Part shown: positions 32,106 through 43,939 of the stretch, piece after piece
Layout: each line of letters opens with the position of its first letter
How positions within the stretch are numbered: position 1 is the first letter of the stretch
DNA from: Salticus scenicus
Lineage: Eukaryota > Arthropoda > Arachnida > Araneae > Salticidae
Direction: 5' to 3'
Assembly (NCBI GenBank): GCA_963930645.1
Contig: CAWVNO010002560.1
Coordinates: forward strand, 1 to 64,000
Length of the DNA stretch: 64,000 bases
Position numbers and translations under genes: made by a program
The notes under the pieces: model-generated
The model's database searches: none
The model's input: only the letters and a program-made list of their open reading frames with translations
What the model was told of the DNA's origin: nothing

Positions 32106-32374
32106 ACTAAATTCGTAACAATTAACATTGAAGTTCAGCGGTGTCAAATGGTCCAATGTTAACTAATGTTAATGTTCCAGCTTATGTGAACCAAAACAGT
32201 TTCACTTTACAACTTTTACTCATCTGACAATAAGAATCACAAAAACACAATACAAAACTTTCAATAATTCAATAAAAATTACAATGAAATAACTATCCAA
32301 AAACCGCTACCACTTATCTGTATTTGACTTGACCATAGAAACGCCAGACTTACCAGAGCTTCACCATAGTAAGA

Positions 32375-32605
32375 GGCCCACCAGCGGCCGAGCGGTTCTG
32401 CGCTCAAAGCTGGTAGATGGGAGGTGCCGGGTTCGATCCCAGGTCGCGCTCATCGACCTAGCCGTTCGGAGTTTTCCGTGGTTTCCTCCGAAACTCGCGT
32501 AAATACGGGCTAGGACCCCTTAGATAGACCCCCACGGAGGGCATTCCCCCTATAGGCCTAGGACACATAAGGAGTCAATCGGCCTTAATCCTCCAACCAA
32601 CCAAC
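32375..32605 (+). mobile_element. tRNA-derived SINE (Leu/Ser-like head), 13-bp TSD
   Basis: This is a 231-bp insertion flanked by perfect CACCATAGTAAGA repeats (32362-32374 and 32606-32618). The head has an A box (GCGGCCGAGCGGTT) and a B box (GGGTTCGATCCC) of RNA polymerase III. The body has CCGTTCGGAGTTTTCCGTGG and TACGGGCTAGGACCCC, and it ends in a (CCAA)n tail. The perfect duplication indicates a fairly recent insertion. Other copies lie at 53.3-56.7 kb. Confidence 0.92.
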
Positions 32606-32618
32606 CACCATAGTAAGA

Positions 32619-33636
32619 TCACAAGTGCATTTTCATATGTTTCTATTAATTTTTCTTTTAAAAGAAAGATATTGAACAGCAGTTATATGGATTTTAAATA
32701 AAGATTATAATTTTGATTAAGCTTGGGTGGTGAGGGGGGATGTAGCCCCATAGCCCCCTCCGGGATTCACCATTGCTGGGATTGTATATCTTTAAGACTT
32801 ATATTTGTTGAATGATTATGAGATTGAATTTTAAAAAATCGAAACATTTACAAACCAATAAATCTAGCCTAAAACTTTAAGTAGAATGAATAAAACCCTT
32901 TTGTAGTTGAAAATAAAATTTCTTGGAAACAGAATAGCGACGTAAATAATGCAATGTGTGGGAACAAAGCCATTGGCTAAGTATTAATGCATATGTAAAA
33001 TTTCTTTACAATTGTAACATTAACGTAAAGGAATCTACCTTTGCCTTTAAGCTTGCTGAAAAGGGATTTTTTTATACTTTAAATTAATTCTTGATAGAGT
33101 TACAAGCGAAAATGTGTTACGGGTAAACCTATACATTTAGAAAAATTAAATCATGATATACCACAGAATAGACATTATTTATTAAGTTTCACACCGGAAA
33201 AAAAGCGCAGAAATAGTAATTATAAAATAAAAAATGAAGATAATTTGTAAACCCCTTTAAAAAAATTTAAATGGTTTACGTTTATTAAACAGGGAATAGC
33301 TAAATACGTCTCTTCATACGGAAAAAAATTAAATAGCTTGAGTCATATGAACCCTCCAATGTTGAATTACAAAAATCTAGATACCAAGATAAAAGAATAA
33401 TAGTGATAATGATAATAATAATAATAATAATAGCGGTTAAAAGTAAAAGTGTTTAATATTTAAGAAAAAGATTTATCTGCTTCTGTTGGGTATATTTTTA
33501 TTTTATACAGTAAGCCCCGCAGGAAAGTTTTACTATAAAGTTTTAAGTACATTTAGTTTTAGGCGTACAAACCAATAATATATAATAAACAAAAATATAG
33601 ATAACAAGATTTAAGCTAAAATTTGAGAAAGGACAT
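32619..33636. other. AT-rich spacer
   Basis: It contains a short GC-rich fragment (GTAGCCCCATAGCCCCCTCC, 32741-32760) and an (ATA)n tract near 33411-33432. No gene is visible. Confidence 0.5.
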
Positions 33637-33640
33637 TTAA

Positions 33641-33955
33641 CGCTTTCGCGACCGCTGACGTAGATTCACGTCATTTGGAAATCTGTAATTCCTCTAGTGA
33701 ACGTTTCTTTCGCGATTTACATGTTACTATATTTCTTAAGAATATTCCTTATATTCATATTTATATAAACAAAATAGTATGAATACAAATACTTTCACTA
33801 GAAAGGGTATAATTATTATGTATGTTCATATGTAATATAAAAATGGATACAGAAAACCTTGTTACAGAAAACCTTAACATAATGTATTTTGAAAAAATAA
33901 CACCCACAGGCGGAACAGACTATCTAAAAGACAAAAACATGCAGTCGCGAAAGTG
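33641..33955. mobile_element. piggyBac-like MITE, 315 bp, TTAA TSD
   Basis: It starts CGCTTTCGCGACCGC and, inverted, CACTTTCGCGACTGC. TTAA flanks both sides (33637-33640 and 33956-33959). The C-rich start after TTAA is the usual piggyBac end. It has no coding capacity. Confidence 0.75.
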
Positions 33956-33959
33956 TTAA

Positions 33960-35376
33960 TATTCAATTAAAAGGAGATACTGTTCCAAATTATTCCTATT
34001 TTGAGTAATACGTCACGCTTTTATACGTTTCACTAAAACAAATTATTTCGGAAATTCATGATTAAACTGAAATTTTGTCATCAACAATCGAAACAGTAAA
34101 TTTTACTCCTTTATATATGCAAGAGTTCTATAAAGAGTCAAACAAACTAAAATTAAGAAGAAAAAAAAACATTTTTTAAAGTAAAGTATTGTTTTAGAAA
34201 AAGCCAGAGGGTGGTGTTTATTATATTTTTGAAATGCCATCAAAATTTCCCGCTTGCAATGCGTTAATTTTACGAAAATAGGTTTATTTGTATAGTAAAC
34301 ATCGAAGCCTTACTTAGAAAACAATAAAAAATAAAACAAAATAAAATAAAATAAAAATTTTCTGTATTGGATTGAATTTGCATAAATTGGTCTGATAAAG
34401 TATGTCCCGCATAAAACGGTTTCCTATTGCCCAGAACGAATATTTCCCGTTATGCAGCCGTCTACTGTACTCGAATTAAATTTTAAATGTGTAAAATTTA
34501 TATCTTTAAAAATAATAACCCATATTACTTCGTTTTAAATTCTTTTTCCATAATAAATGAGACGCCAGTTTTACACAGTGATTAGAATAATCGAAAATAA
34601 GTAATATTGCGCTTTGTTTTAATAATAGATTTTATAAATTAAAAAAAAAAAAAAAAAAATCCTCTATTTCATTCAGTATTAAAAAAACATTTAATATTTT
34701 ATTATGATACGTCATGCGATAAAATTTAAATAGCTCTAGCTTACAAGCGGTACAGTAAACGAATGCGAAAATGTCGCAACAAGATTAAAACAGAAAATTC
34801 GTTTTAAAAAATCTTATAAATATTAATAAATATTAATTATATTAATTTAAAAAAAAGAAGAAGAAAAATGTATTGTTCACTGCGTATTGCTCTTTCAAAC
34901 AATAACCCTCGTCTTATTGCGTTTCGTTTCCTAAATCATGACATTTAACTTGAGGTGCACGAATCCCAGAATATTCAAGTACCAAAAAAAAAAAAAAAAA
35001 AAAAAAAGGATAACAGGTATAAAATAGAATTTTAGCAGTGAGAAACTAGGAAAAGTTATGTAATATTTAATTTAGGAACACAGACTTAGCATTTCAGGAT
35101 CGTGTTTATTCCTTTTTGCAACGGAAGACACGCTTTTACAAAATTTTCTAAAACTTTACATTATAAATCAAAATTATTTTACATACTTCCAATTAAATCA
35201 TTTAAATTTTGTCTTCAGCATTCGATGTAGCAAATGTCGTTGATATTTATGCATGCCAGCGTCACATATAGAGTCATACGAATATGCAAACTAGTTTTTT
35301 TAATGTTGTTTCCGCGATATAGAGGCGGGGCTTCATTTCTTTTGGAATTCTATCATAATCTCTCGCCTGCATTACG

Positions 35377-35420
<44 letters not shown>

Positions 35421-35812
35421 AAAATAAGCCTGTTTGTATAATAAACATCGAAATGTCGCTTAGAAAACAATTAGAATAACATAAAGGTAAATGAAAATAG
35501 TTTTTCGTCAAAATTTATACAAATATTTACTCACGGTGGATACTAATTATTATAGTTTAATTACCCCTTAACAGCAGTAAAAAGTGAAATATCACTGTAA
35601 CTCAAAAAAATAATGTTAGGAACGAGCTGTAAATTTGGAAACCCATATTTTTGATGATGCCCGTTCTATTCATGCAAAAATTAACATAGGTCATAATTCA
35701 TAATTTTTTTAAATATGAATTTATTAATAATTTTCATAATTCAAAAAATATTTTTTATCAGAAGTATGCATGGAATATGTTTGGGTCACTCCATTCTATC
35801 GTATATATATAT

Positions 35813-35843
<31 letters not shown>

Positions 35844-36640
35844 CAGAATTTGAATATCATAATTATTTTGGAGATATGAATTAATGTTTGTCACTTTCAT
35901 TTAACATTAGCATCCCCATATTTTGACAGCTTATAAATCTATGAAAAATTGAGTAAAATATATAAACTATACCATTTTCCTCGATGATTTGATCCAAAGA
36001 ATTCAAATAAATTATAAATAAATAATTATAAGATTAAAAAAAAAAACTTTTTATATACCATGTTTTAGATTTTCTGATGAATCATAGAGCTCTTATCAAT
36101 GTGCATAAAATTTTTAAAGTGATAATGACGTCAATCTTTGTGAGATGCATAATTTAACTTTTTATTATTTTTTAATGTTCACGTTTAATTAAATGTATTT
36201 ATTTTTATGTCGAAAGAAAATGAACTCGTAAAATTTTTTTGGCAACAATTAAAGTATAGCTAATATTTTAATAGCTATTTTAACGCAATTAGGATGTTAT
36301 TATTTTCATATTTTAATTAATTATAAGAAAACTAATGAAAAATTCGAAAATCGGACTTCGAAGTATTGTGTTGTCATCGGGTCCTGAGCTACAGTGAAAG
36401 TTTTCAAATGTCTAGCTAGTAGGGAAGTTAGTTAAAATTCGATTGCAAGATCTGTACCGGACAAACAAACGAACAAACAAGAATAGAAAATAAAAACGTG
36501 GTAAAAATGGGGTTACCAATACCATTGAAAGAAAAATGACGTTGATGCCAGTTTTAATATGTAGACGACCTCCTAGGCTTTTTTTTTTTTTTTTTTCTGA
36601 CTGTACCTCCCCACAATTCAAAGTAGGAAGATGTAGCAGT
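33960..36640. other. long AT-rich region with homopolymers
   Basis: It holds poly(A) runs near 34640, 34984 and 35817, and a (TA)n run at 35382-35416. The sequence near 36360-36470 (GTCCTGAGCTACAGTGAAAG, ACAAACAAACGAACAAACAA) looks like a decayed repeat tail. No gene, TIR pair or tandem array is visible. Confidence 0.5.
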
Positions 36641-37040
36641 GATGCCAGATTGGGGATTTTGTCTCCATTTTGGGGATTTTTGAGGCTTCTGGGGACAATT
36701 TTGGGGACCAAATGGTTGTGGGGACTTTTTTGGGGAATTCTAAAATTTTTGGCGACAAATCTGGGGAGTTCTTCAACTTTCTGTCAATGTTGCCTTACAA
36801 CCAGGGATTTTCAATAGCTTTATTGTTATTTGGGGATTTTTTTCAAATATTGCCTTCATTTGGGGAAAAATCTGAGCTTAAATCCACTTAAATCTGCTTG
36901 ATATTTTCTTTGGAAAAAAATTTTATTTTCCCTTTCTAGTAGAAATCAAGTTGGGGATTTTTTCGAAAAAAAACCCCTGATTTGGGGAAATTTGAAGACC
37001 TGTTTGGGGAAATAATTTTCGACCATCTGGCATCACTGGA
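36640..37040. repeat. TTGGGGATTTT-based degenerate minisatellite
   Basis: About fifteen copies of TTGGGGATTTT-like words occur at irregular spacing (for example 36652, 36670, 36701, 36731, 36830, 36952, 36982). No frame of the region looks like a real protein. Confidence 0.65.
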
Positions 37041-37460
37041 TGTAAGGAAATGACTGTTATCAAAATGTATTTCCTTTACCTCCTTATTATTTGTTTTCAG
37101 TCTGGCAACAGTTGTGTTTAGTTTTATAGTTTTGGTTCTGGTAAAAAAATAAAAAATAAAAATAAATTTAAATTAAATTAAAATCTTATACTATTATCTA
37201 ATACTATTAAATGAGCAATATTTGTATATATATTTCACTGTTCTCGAAAACGGTAGCTCGGACAGTCACGAGATTAAACACAAAGGGGCCCCCCGAAGGG
37301 TCATTGCGCACATCGAAGTCAGATTTTGGAATTTTTGATTAGTTTTTTCTTAATTAATTAAAATGTGAAAATAATAACCTTCTAATTTCTGATAAATAAG
37401 CCATTTAAATTTTATCCATAATTTAATTGTTGCCATTTTTTTTCTCGACAGAATAATAAT

Positions 37461-37700
37461 AGAGTTCTAACAACCACGTGACTTTCTTCTTAGAAACCGT
37501 ACTTTGCTGAAGGACAATGCTAATTTTTCCATGCTTTTGGAAGCGTAGTAGTCGATTTTTTTTATGCTTTTACAAATACATTTACAACACTGTGTTACAA
37601 TAAATTTGTAACACTATTCCGCAATGATAAAATGAGTCAGTGGGAGTGGGGTCAACTGTCCCTCAGCAAACATGCTCGTGACGTCATCTGTTAGAACTCT
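37461..37700. mobile_element. small TIR element, 240 bp, candidate TSD ATAAT
   Basis: It starts AGAGTTCTAACA and ends TGTTAGAACTCT. ATAAT precedes (37456-37460) and follows (37701-37705). Inner CACGTGAC / GTGACGTC blocks also roughly pair. The left duplication lies in an AAT repeat, so it is only suggestive. Confidence 0.6.
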
Positions 37701-37839
37701 ATAATTAAAAAAAAAAATACGTGTGGCACTCGAGGACTGCCGCGGTAAAGTTATTGTATTGCATAGCATTTTTTATCAACTTATGCAATTATAATTATTT
37801 ATTTATTTTATTTATGCAGTATTTTTTTTTCTTTGATAT

Positions 37840-39835
37840 TAATTCAAGTTTTTTCTTTGATATTAATTCAAGTTACACTTTTTGAGCGTGGTGACCGATA
37901 AGAAAACAATTTTGTTTCTTTTATTGAAGAAATGAGAATATATCCGCAATGAAAATATATCAAAAATATCCGCAATCGATTTGTAGGTATCGAAAACCTC
38001 GATGTACCAAATTTGAATGATCTAACTCTATTTTTTGAGAAATGGTATTTTAATAGGTTTTTAAAGGCCTGCAAGTCGAATGGGGATATTCAAGTTTTTT
38101 CTTTGATATTAATTCAAGTTACATTTTTTGAGCGTGGTGACCGATAAAAAAACAAATTTTAATAGAGAAAAGGTATTTAATAGGTTTTAAAGGCCTGCAA
38201 GTCGAATGGGGATATTCAAAGATTTTCTTTGATATTAATGAATAAGATAACAATAATGATAAGAAAACAAATTTTAATAGAGAAAAGGTATTTTAATAGG
38301 TTTTAAAGGCCTGCAAGTCGAATGGGGATATTCAAGTTTTTTCTTTGATATTAATTCAAGTTACACTTTTTGAGCGTGGTGACCGATAAGAAAACAAATT
38401 TTAATAGAGAAAAGGTATTTAATAGGTTTTAAAGGCCTGCAAGACGAATGGGGATATTCAAGTTTTTTCTTTGATATTAATGAATAAGATAACAATAATG
38501 ATAAGAAAACAAATTTCAATAGAGAAAAGGTATTTTAATAGGTTTTAAAGGCCTGCATGTCGAATGGGGATATTCAAGTTTTTTCTTTGATATTAATTCA
38601 AGTTACACTTTTTGAGCGTGGTGACCGATAAGAAAACAAATTTTAATAGAGAAAAGGTATTTAATAGATTTTAAAGGCCTGTAAGTCGAATGGGGATATT
38701 CAAGTTTTTTCTTTGATATTAATTCAAGTTACACTTTTTGAGCGTGGTGACCGATAAGAAAACAAATTTTAATAGAGAAAAGGTATTTAATAGGTTTTAA
38801 AGGCCTGCAAGTCGAATGGGGATATTCAAGTTTTTTCTTTGATATTAATGAATAAGATAACAATAATGATAAGATAACAATAATGATAAGAAAACAAATT
38901 TTAATAGGGAAAAGGTATTTTCATAGGTTTTAAAGGCCTGCAAGTCGAATGGGGATATTCAAGTTTTTTATTTGATATTAATTCAAGTTACACTTTTTGA
39001 GCGTGGTGACCGATAAGAAAACAAATTTTAATAGAGAAAAAGTATTTAATAGGTTTTAAAGGCCTGCAAGTCGAATGGGGATATTCAAGTTTTTTCTTTG
39101 ATCTTAAGTCAAGTTACACTTTTTGAGCGTGGTGACCGATATAAAACAAATTTTAATAGAGAAAAGGTATTTAATAGGTTTTAAAGGCCTGCAAGTCGAA
39201 TAGGGATATTCAAGGTTTTTCTTTAATATTAATGAATAAGATAACAATAATGATAAGAAAACAAATTTTAATAGAGAAAAGGTATTTTAAAAGGTTTTAA
39301 AAGCCTGCAAGTCGAATAGGGATATTCAAGTTTTTTCTATGATATTAATTCAAGTTATACTTATTGAGCGTGGTGACCGATAAGAAAAAAAATTTTAATA
39401 GAGAAAACGTATTTAATAGGTTTTAAAGGCCTGCAAGTCGAATGGGGATATTCAAGTTTTTTCTTTGATATTAATGAATAAGATAACAATAATGATAAGA
39501 AAACAAATTTTTATAGAGAAAAGGTATTTTAATAGGTTTTAAAGGCCTGTAAGTCGAATGGGGATATTCAAGGTTTTTCTTTGATATTAATGAATAAGAT
39601 AACAATAATGATAAGATAACAATAATGATAAGAAAACAAATTTTAATAGAGAAAAGTTATTTAATAGGTTTTAAAGGCCTGTAAGTCGAATGGGGATATT
39701 CAAGTTTTTTCTTTGATATTAATTCAAGTTACACTTTTTGAGCGTGGTGACCGATAAGAAAACAAATTTTAATAGAGAAAAGGTATTTAATAGGTTTTAA
39801 AGGCCTGCAAGTCGAATGGGGATATTCAAGTTTTA
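37840..39835. repeat. satellite array derived from Helitron subrepeats, about 15 units of 115-134 bp
   Basis: Fifteen copies of the core AAAGGCCTGCAAGTCGAAT-GGGATATTCAA recur about every 125 bp. Two unit types intermix: a longer one with TTCAAGTTACACTTTTTGAG and GCGTGGTGACCGATAAG, and a shorter one with GAATAAGATAACAATAATGA. The first unit contains ATCCGCAATCGATTTGTAGG and ATGATCTAACTCTATTTT, identical in style to Helitron unit A at 10585. The core is the reverse complement of Helitron unit B. The array ends near 39830. Confidence 0.9.
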
Positions 39836-39839
39836 TCTG

Positions 39840-40390
39840 ATCTACTTTATACACAAATTTTACGCGTACAGCTATTCACTGTTGTACATAGATGATAGAT
39901 ACCTATACACCTATATACTTTCTCACAAACAGCTGCTTACGTATTCGTCCGATTTCGGAGCAGCTCGTCTCGATCCGTGCGAGCTTCGTACAGCCGAAGT
40001 CTACCGAAGTCTGCCGAACTGTGTTAGGTTTTTTTTTCGTTACGGAATTTTTTGATTCGGTCGCCGCGCTCAAAGCCCGCGATAAAAGCTATACAATAGC
40101 TTAAAAAACGTACATTTATTTCAAATGAGGAAAAGAAATCAGAAAGATTAGAAAATAAATTAGAAATATCAGTCGTATCGTTACAAATAAGATAACAAAT
40201 GAAAATGAAAATTTTTGTGAATCCGATGCATTAAACAGCTTACCAATCGGACAATTAGATTTTTTAAAATTAACTGAAGTATGAATTTTAGGTGGCAACA
40301 GCAGAAGATTGTATGGAAACCGTTAGGAGAAAAAAAAAATAAAAAATCTGCTTCACATTAAGTCACATGTTTTTGAAGTGGGATTAAAAA
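39840..40390. other. spacer with a G+C-richer block
   Basis: At 39945-40085 there is a block richer in CpG (CGTCCGATTTCGGAGCAGCT, CCGAAGTCTACCGAAGTCTG, GCCGCGCTCAAAGCCCGCGA) unlike its surroundings. It could be a fragment of an LTR or other element. No gene is supported. Confidence 0.4.
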
Positions 40391-40391
40391 T

Positions 40392-41118
40392 GGGCTCTTC
40401 CCACCGTCGTCTGCTCAATCACGTGATAGAGGAAAACGAATAATCTAATTCTGAGAATCGAATTCAATTAAATATTGTTCTTAAGAACAAAAATTTTAAT
40501 ATTTAATATAAAATAAAATAAAAGTAATATTGTGCATTTGTAAACAGTAGAATAATTGTATTTGTAAATTTAATAATTTTTAAAAAAACATTTTATGTGT
40601 TTATTTATTTTTACCTATAAGAATCGATTTTTGTATATTGTAGTGTAACTGTAACATTAACTGATCTAGCAATAAATAATAGCTTCTTCTTCTGGAAAGT
40701 TTACGGATTATAAATTGAAATTTTAAAATGTTTTCATTTAATTTAATTGCATAAAGGTGTTACAACAAGTTAATTAACTTAGTTACTGGTCTGAATGGAT
40801 TTACGTAGTACGATATTGCTCTGTCACTGATTTAAGTACCAAAAATCAGAGTATTTAAACATGGTCTTCATGAACATCAATAACAGGTATAAACTAAATG
40901 ATGATTGTAAATGTATACAGCAAACAAAAGAGGATGAATAATGATATAAAATGGATTAAAAATGATGATGTATAAAAAATAACACCGATTAAATACGATT
41001 GATCAAAAATAAGAATAGAAAATATGTTATTTCAGCAGTCACTGTAGATAAGCAAGACTTCGTCTGCTATTTGTTTTTCCTCTATCATGTGACCTCTGAC
41101 GTCAGGTGGGAAGAGTCC
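40392..41118. mobile_element. TIR element, about 727 bp
   Basis: The ends are GGGCTCTTCCCACC and, inverted, GGACTCTTCCCACC. Inward, CACGTGATAGAGGAAAA and its inverted partner CACATGATAGAGGAAAA pair, as do GTCGTCTGCT and AGCAGACGAAG. The interior is AT-rich without coding potential. There is no convincing target duplication beyond AT. Confidence 0.65.
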
Positions 41119-42130
41119 ATTGCAGTTTTCAAATTATTTTAAATTTTCTCTCACGAACATAAAAATATCATATACAGCCTGTACCCCACAAGACGAACTT
41201 GCATTTCAAATTTCATCAATTTTTTTGGTTAATAAACAACAAAGTTTGATTAAATGATTTATTTTTACACAAAATTTACAGAAAAAATGCAGTTTTAAAC
41301 ATAGGAAATTTATTTCAACAAGCACTATTTTAAACCTAAAAACCATTAAAAATATAAGCAGAATATGAAGGATTCTTATGTGTAAACAAAAAAGAGTCTG
41401 ATAAAATTATTAGCAAAACAGTCTTTCCCTTTTCATACAAAAAAAAAAAAAAAAAAAAAAAACATCGCTAATATGGCGACAAAAATTCAACAGCCGCCAA
41501 TGGAGCGACATAATAAAGTTGTGCAGCACGATAATGTTTACCTATTTATTTATTTTTTTATATAATAATCACTATGCTAATTTATCATACAAACAAATGA
41601 GCCCCTGTGTGTTACTGCACTTGCACGCTGTCGAACAGAAATATTTGAATAATTCAAATTAATATTTAAATAAATAAATAAAAATATGTTTAATGGGAAA
41701 TAAATATAAAAATAAAAAGATCAGTTGTCTAAAATACGGCAGAAATAGCGCTCATAGCATATTGTTACAAGGGATTAAGTCTTATTGTTACAATGGATTA
41801 AAAGTCTAAAATGGTGACAAAAATTCAAAAGTCGCCAAAGAGAACTATATTAAGGCTGTACTATCAGGTTTACAAACCATGAATTATATATAAACACAAA
41901 AAATTAATTGTCTCATGCGACAGACGTAGCCGGTCACAGCATATTGTAATATTTGGCGTGAAATTGCTGTCATTTTATGGTTAATTGGATAAACAAAATA
42001 AATATAGGAAATAACGTAAAAGCAAATATTATGTGCACCACGTATAGTGTTGTTCACATGTAACTGGGATTCAAATATAAAAGGGAAACTCCAATTTTTT
42101 CGATAATATCTATTTCGAAACTGTTATATA
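41119..42130. repeat. AT-rich region with two diverged repeats and poly(A)
   Basis: After a poly(A) run (41440-41462), two segments starting near 41465 and 41812 share ATGGCGACAAAAATTCAA, AGCCGCCAA and a CATAGCATATTGT block at a similar spacing, so this looks like a diverged tandem pair. There is no gene. Confidence 0.5.
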
Positions 42131-42139
42131 ATAAGCACC

Positions 42140-42351
42140 TAAATGGAAGCTCATTGGTAAACCATTGTCGCAGGTAATAGAGACAAGCGCCCGAGTTGCA
42201 GTGAATGACCAAATCGCTGCCGAAGGCAGTAGGGACCTGAAGCGAGCTTTTGAACAATTTCAGTAATTTATTTTATTTTATTTTTATAAAGCTATATAGA
42301 AAAGAGTTTCCTTTAAATTTGGTGACCAGCGAAGCGGGCAAAGCCTGCTAG
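42140..42351 (+). mobile_element. Helitron 3' end
   Basis: GACCAGCGAAGCGGGCAAAG then CCTGCTAG|T: a GCGGGC-AAA-GCCTGC hairpin directly followed by CTAG and a host T. It is the same terminus as the Helitron at 10216. The 5' boundary is not identified, so the start given is arbitrary. Confidence 0.65.
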
Positions 42352-42718
42352 TTAAAATTAAATTAAAATTAAAATTAAAATAAAATAAATAAATAAAAAG
42401 AAGAAGAAAAGAATAAAGTTGTGTGTGCTGTGTTATATTAGTTTATTCTTTAGTTTTTTTTTTTTTTTAGTTTTTTTTTTTTTTTCAGAGTTATCACATA
42501 ATACGTCTATTATTATATTGAATAGCGATGCGTTTGTATTAAACTAAGACAAGTTATGAGTAATAATATTTAGCTATGAGGAGGAATTAGAATTCCGAAA
42601 TATGGTTTTAGATCGGGATTCAACGTATGCTTTAATATTCCTTGTTAAATTCTATTACAGATAAGAACTTTGAAGAGAACTTTTAGCTAAGAAAAATGAT
42701 ACACCACATTATAGATTT

Positions 42719-42842
42719 ATATTTTATTGAAATTTTATTTTTCCGACTGAGTGAAAATAATGCCTGGACCGGGAGTCGAACCCCGGATCTTTGACTTACA
42801 AGGTCAAGGCTCAGTCGGAAAAATAAAATTTCAATAAAATAT
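42719..42842 (-). other. tRNA-Thr-like fragment inside a 33-bp perfect inverted repeat
   Basis: Arms 42719-42751 and 42810-42842 are perfect reverse complements (33 of 33). The 58-base loop, on the minus strand, contains an anticodon arm with stem TTGAC/GTCAA and loop CTTGTAA (anticodon TGT, threonine), a T arm with GGGTTCGACTCCCGG, and the acceptor 3' side TCCAGGCA. The 5' acceptor half and the normal D arm are missing. The inner ends of the arms carry CTCAGTCGG, which is itself a typical D-arm sequence. This is not a functional tRNA as it stands. Confidence 0.7.
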
Positions 42843-43018
42843 GATTTTTTTCCACAGCTGATTGTGTGATTTTAATTTTTTTTAAAAAAATGTATTTCAC
42901 ATTATAGATTGATTTTGAAAATTAATTTCCAAGTTTAATTTTGAAAAAATCTGAATTGACTAGAGATGGGAATGGTCCGAAAAACAAACGGAAATTTTTG
43001 GGGAAAACCCAGTTTTCT

Positions 43019-43071
43019 TTTTCTTTCTTTCTTTCTTTTTTTTTTTTTTTTTTTTTTTGGGGGGGGGGGGA
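43019..43071. repeat. (TTTC)n, poly(T) and poly(G) compound tract
   Basis: A pyrimidine run of TTTC repeats becomes about 24 T's and then about 19 mostly G bases. Confidence 0.85.
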
Positions 43072-43622
43072 GGGGGTTCCAAATGGGTTTATTTCCTTTC
43101 AGAAAATTGAAAATTTTGAAATTTCTAACATAAAATAACGTATTTAGAAATTTACAATACTTACATTCCGATGTTTTTTCTTGAAATATTTTTTCATGTT
43201 GAGTATCTCACATGAAAACATCAACTTTGATAATATTCATATTTCAAAAATAAAGTTTTAACCTTACAATCAAATAGTAATACTGAAATATTTAAGTATT
43301 ATAATAATGATCTCCCTTCCATTACATACCTTTGAAATTACGTACTCTTTTCAAGTTTCTGTATACGTTTGTCTTTTTTCTTGAATGTATTAAACTTGTC
43401 TAACTGTATTATTTTCAAGTGTGTGTTTATATATATATATTATATACAAATACATACAGACATACGTATAAATGCATGTAACAGTTATTAAAAAAAAAAA
43501 AAATAAAAAAAGTAAGCAACTTTTTGTAAAAAAACTTATTTCACTATTTACAAAAATTATATGTGCAACAATTTACTTGATTAACATAGTTGCCAACAAT
43601 CTAATTAATATTTTCTAATACT

Positions 43623-43632
43623 GTTAGTACCC

Positions 43633-43665
<33 letters not shown>

Positions 43666-43781
43666 CGCACCAGCCTTTTTTTAGAGTATTTTTCTTTTCT
43701 TTTTTTGTTTAGTCGGAATCATATTTGGAGAAAATTGTTCTAAAAAATTAAGTGGTGTAAAAAAAGGGGGCGGGTATTAAC
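43623..43781. mobile_element. very short TIR element (159 bp)
   Basis: GTTAGTACCCGCC at the left and, inverted, GTTAATACCCGCC at the right enclose a poly(T)-rich core. There is no clear target duplication. It may be a MITE or a chance hairpin. Confidence 0.45.
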
Positions 43782-43939
43782 ATTACTATGGAATATTAAT
43801 TAGGAAATTGGCATCTATCTATTTATGTCCTTTACGTCTGAGTTAATAACTTTCATATTAAAAATAATAATAAATCAATTTATTTTAAATTAAACTTTTA
43901 TTTTATCTTTGTGATTAACTTCATTTTAAATCAGAATCT

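Noticed and set aside
36536..36891. Overlapping plus-strand frames of 93 and 73 codons
   Set aside because: They are G/F/L-rich translations of the TTGGGGATTTT minisatellite.
37840..39835. CRISPR-like array
   Set aside because: Units are contiguous 115-134 bp satellite monomers without short repeats separated by unique spacers, and the DNA is eukaryotic.
42752..42809. Functional tRNA-Thr gene
   Set aside because: The 5' acceptor strand and D arm are missing; only the 3' half is present.
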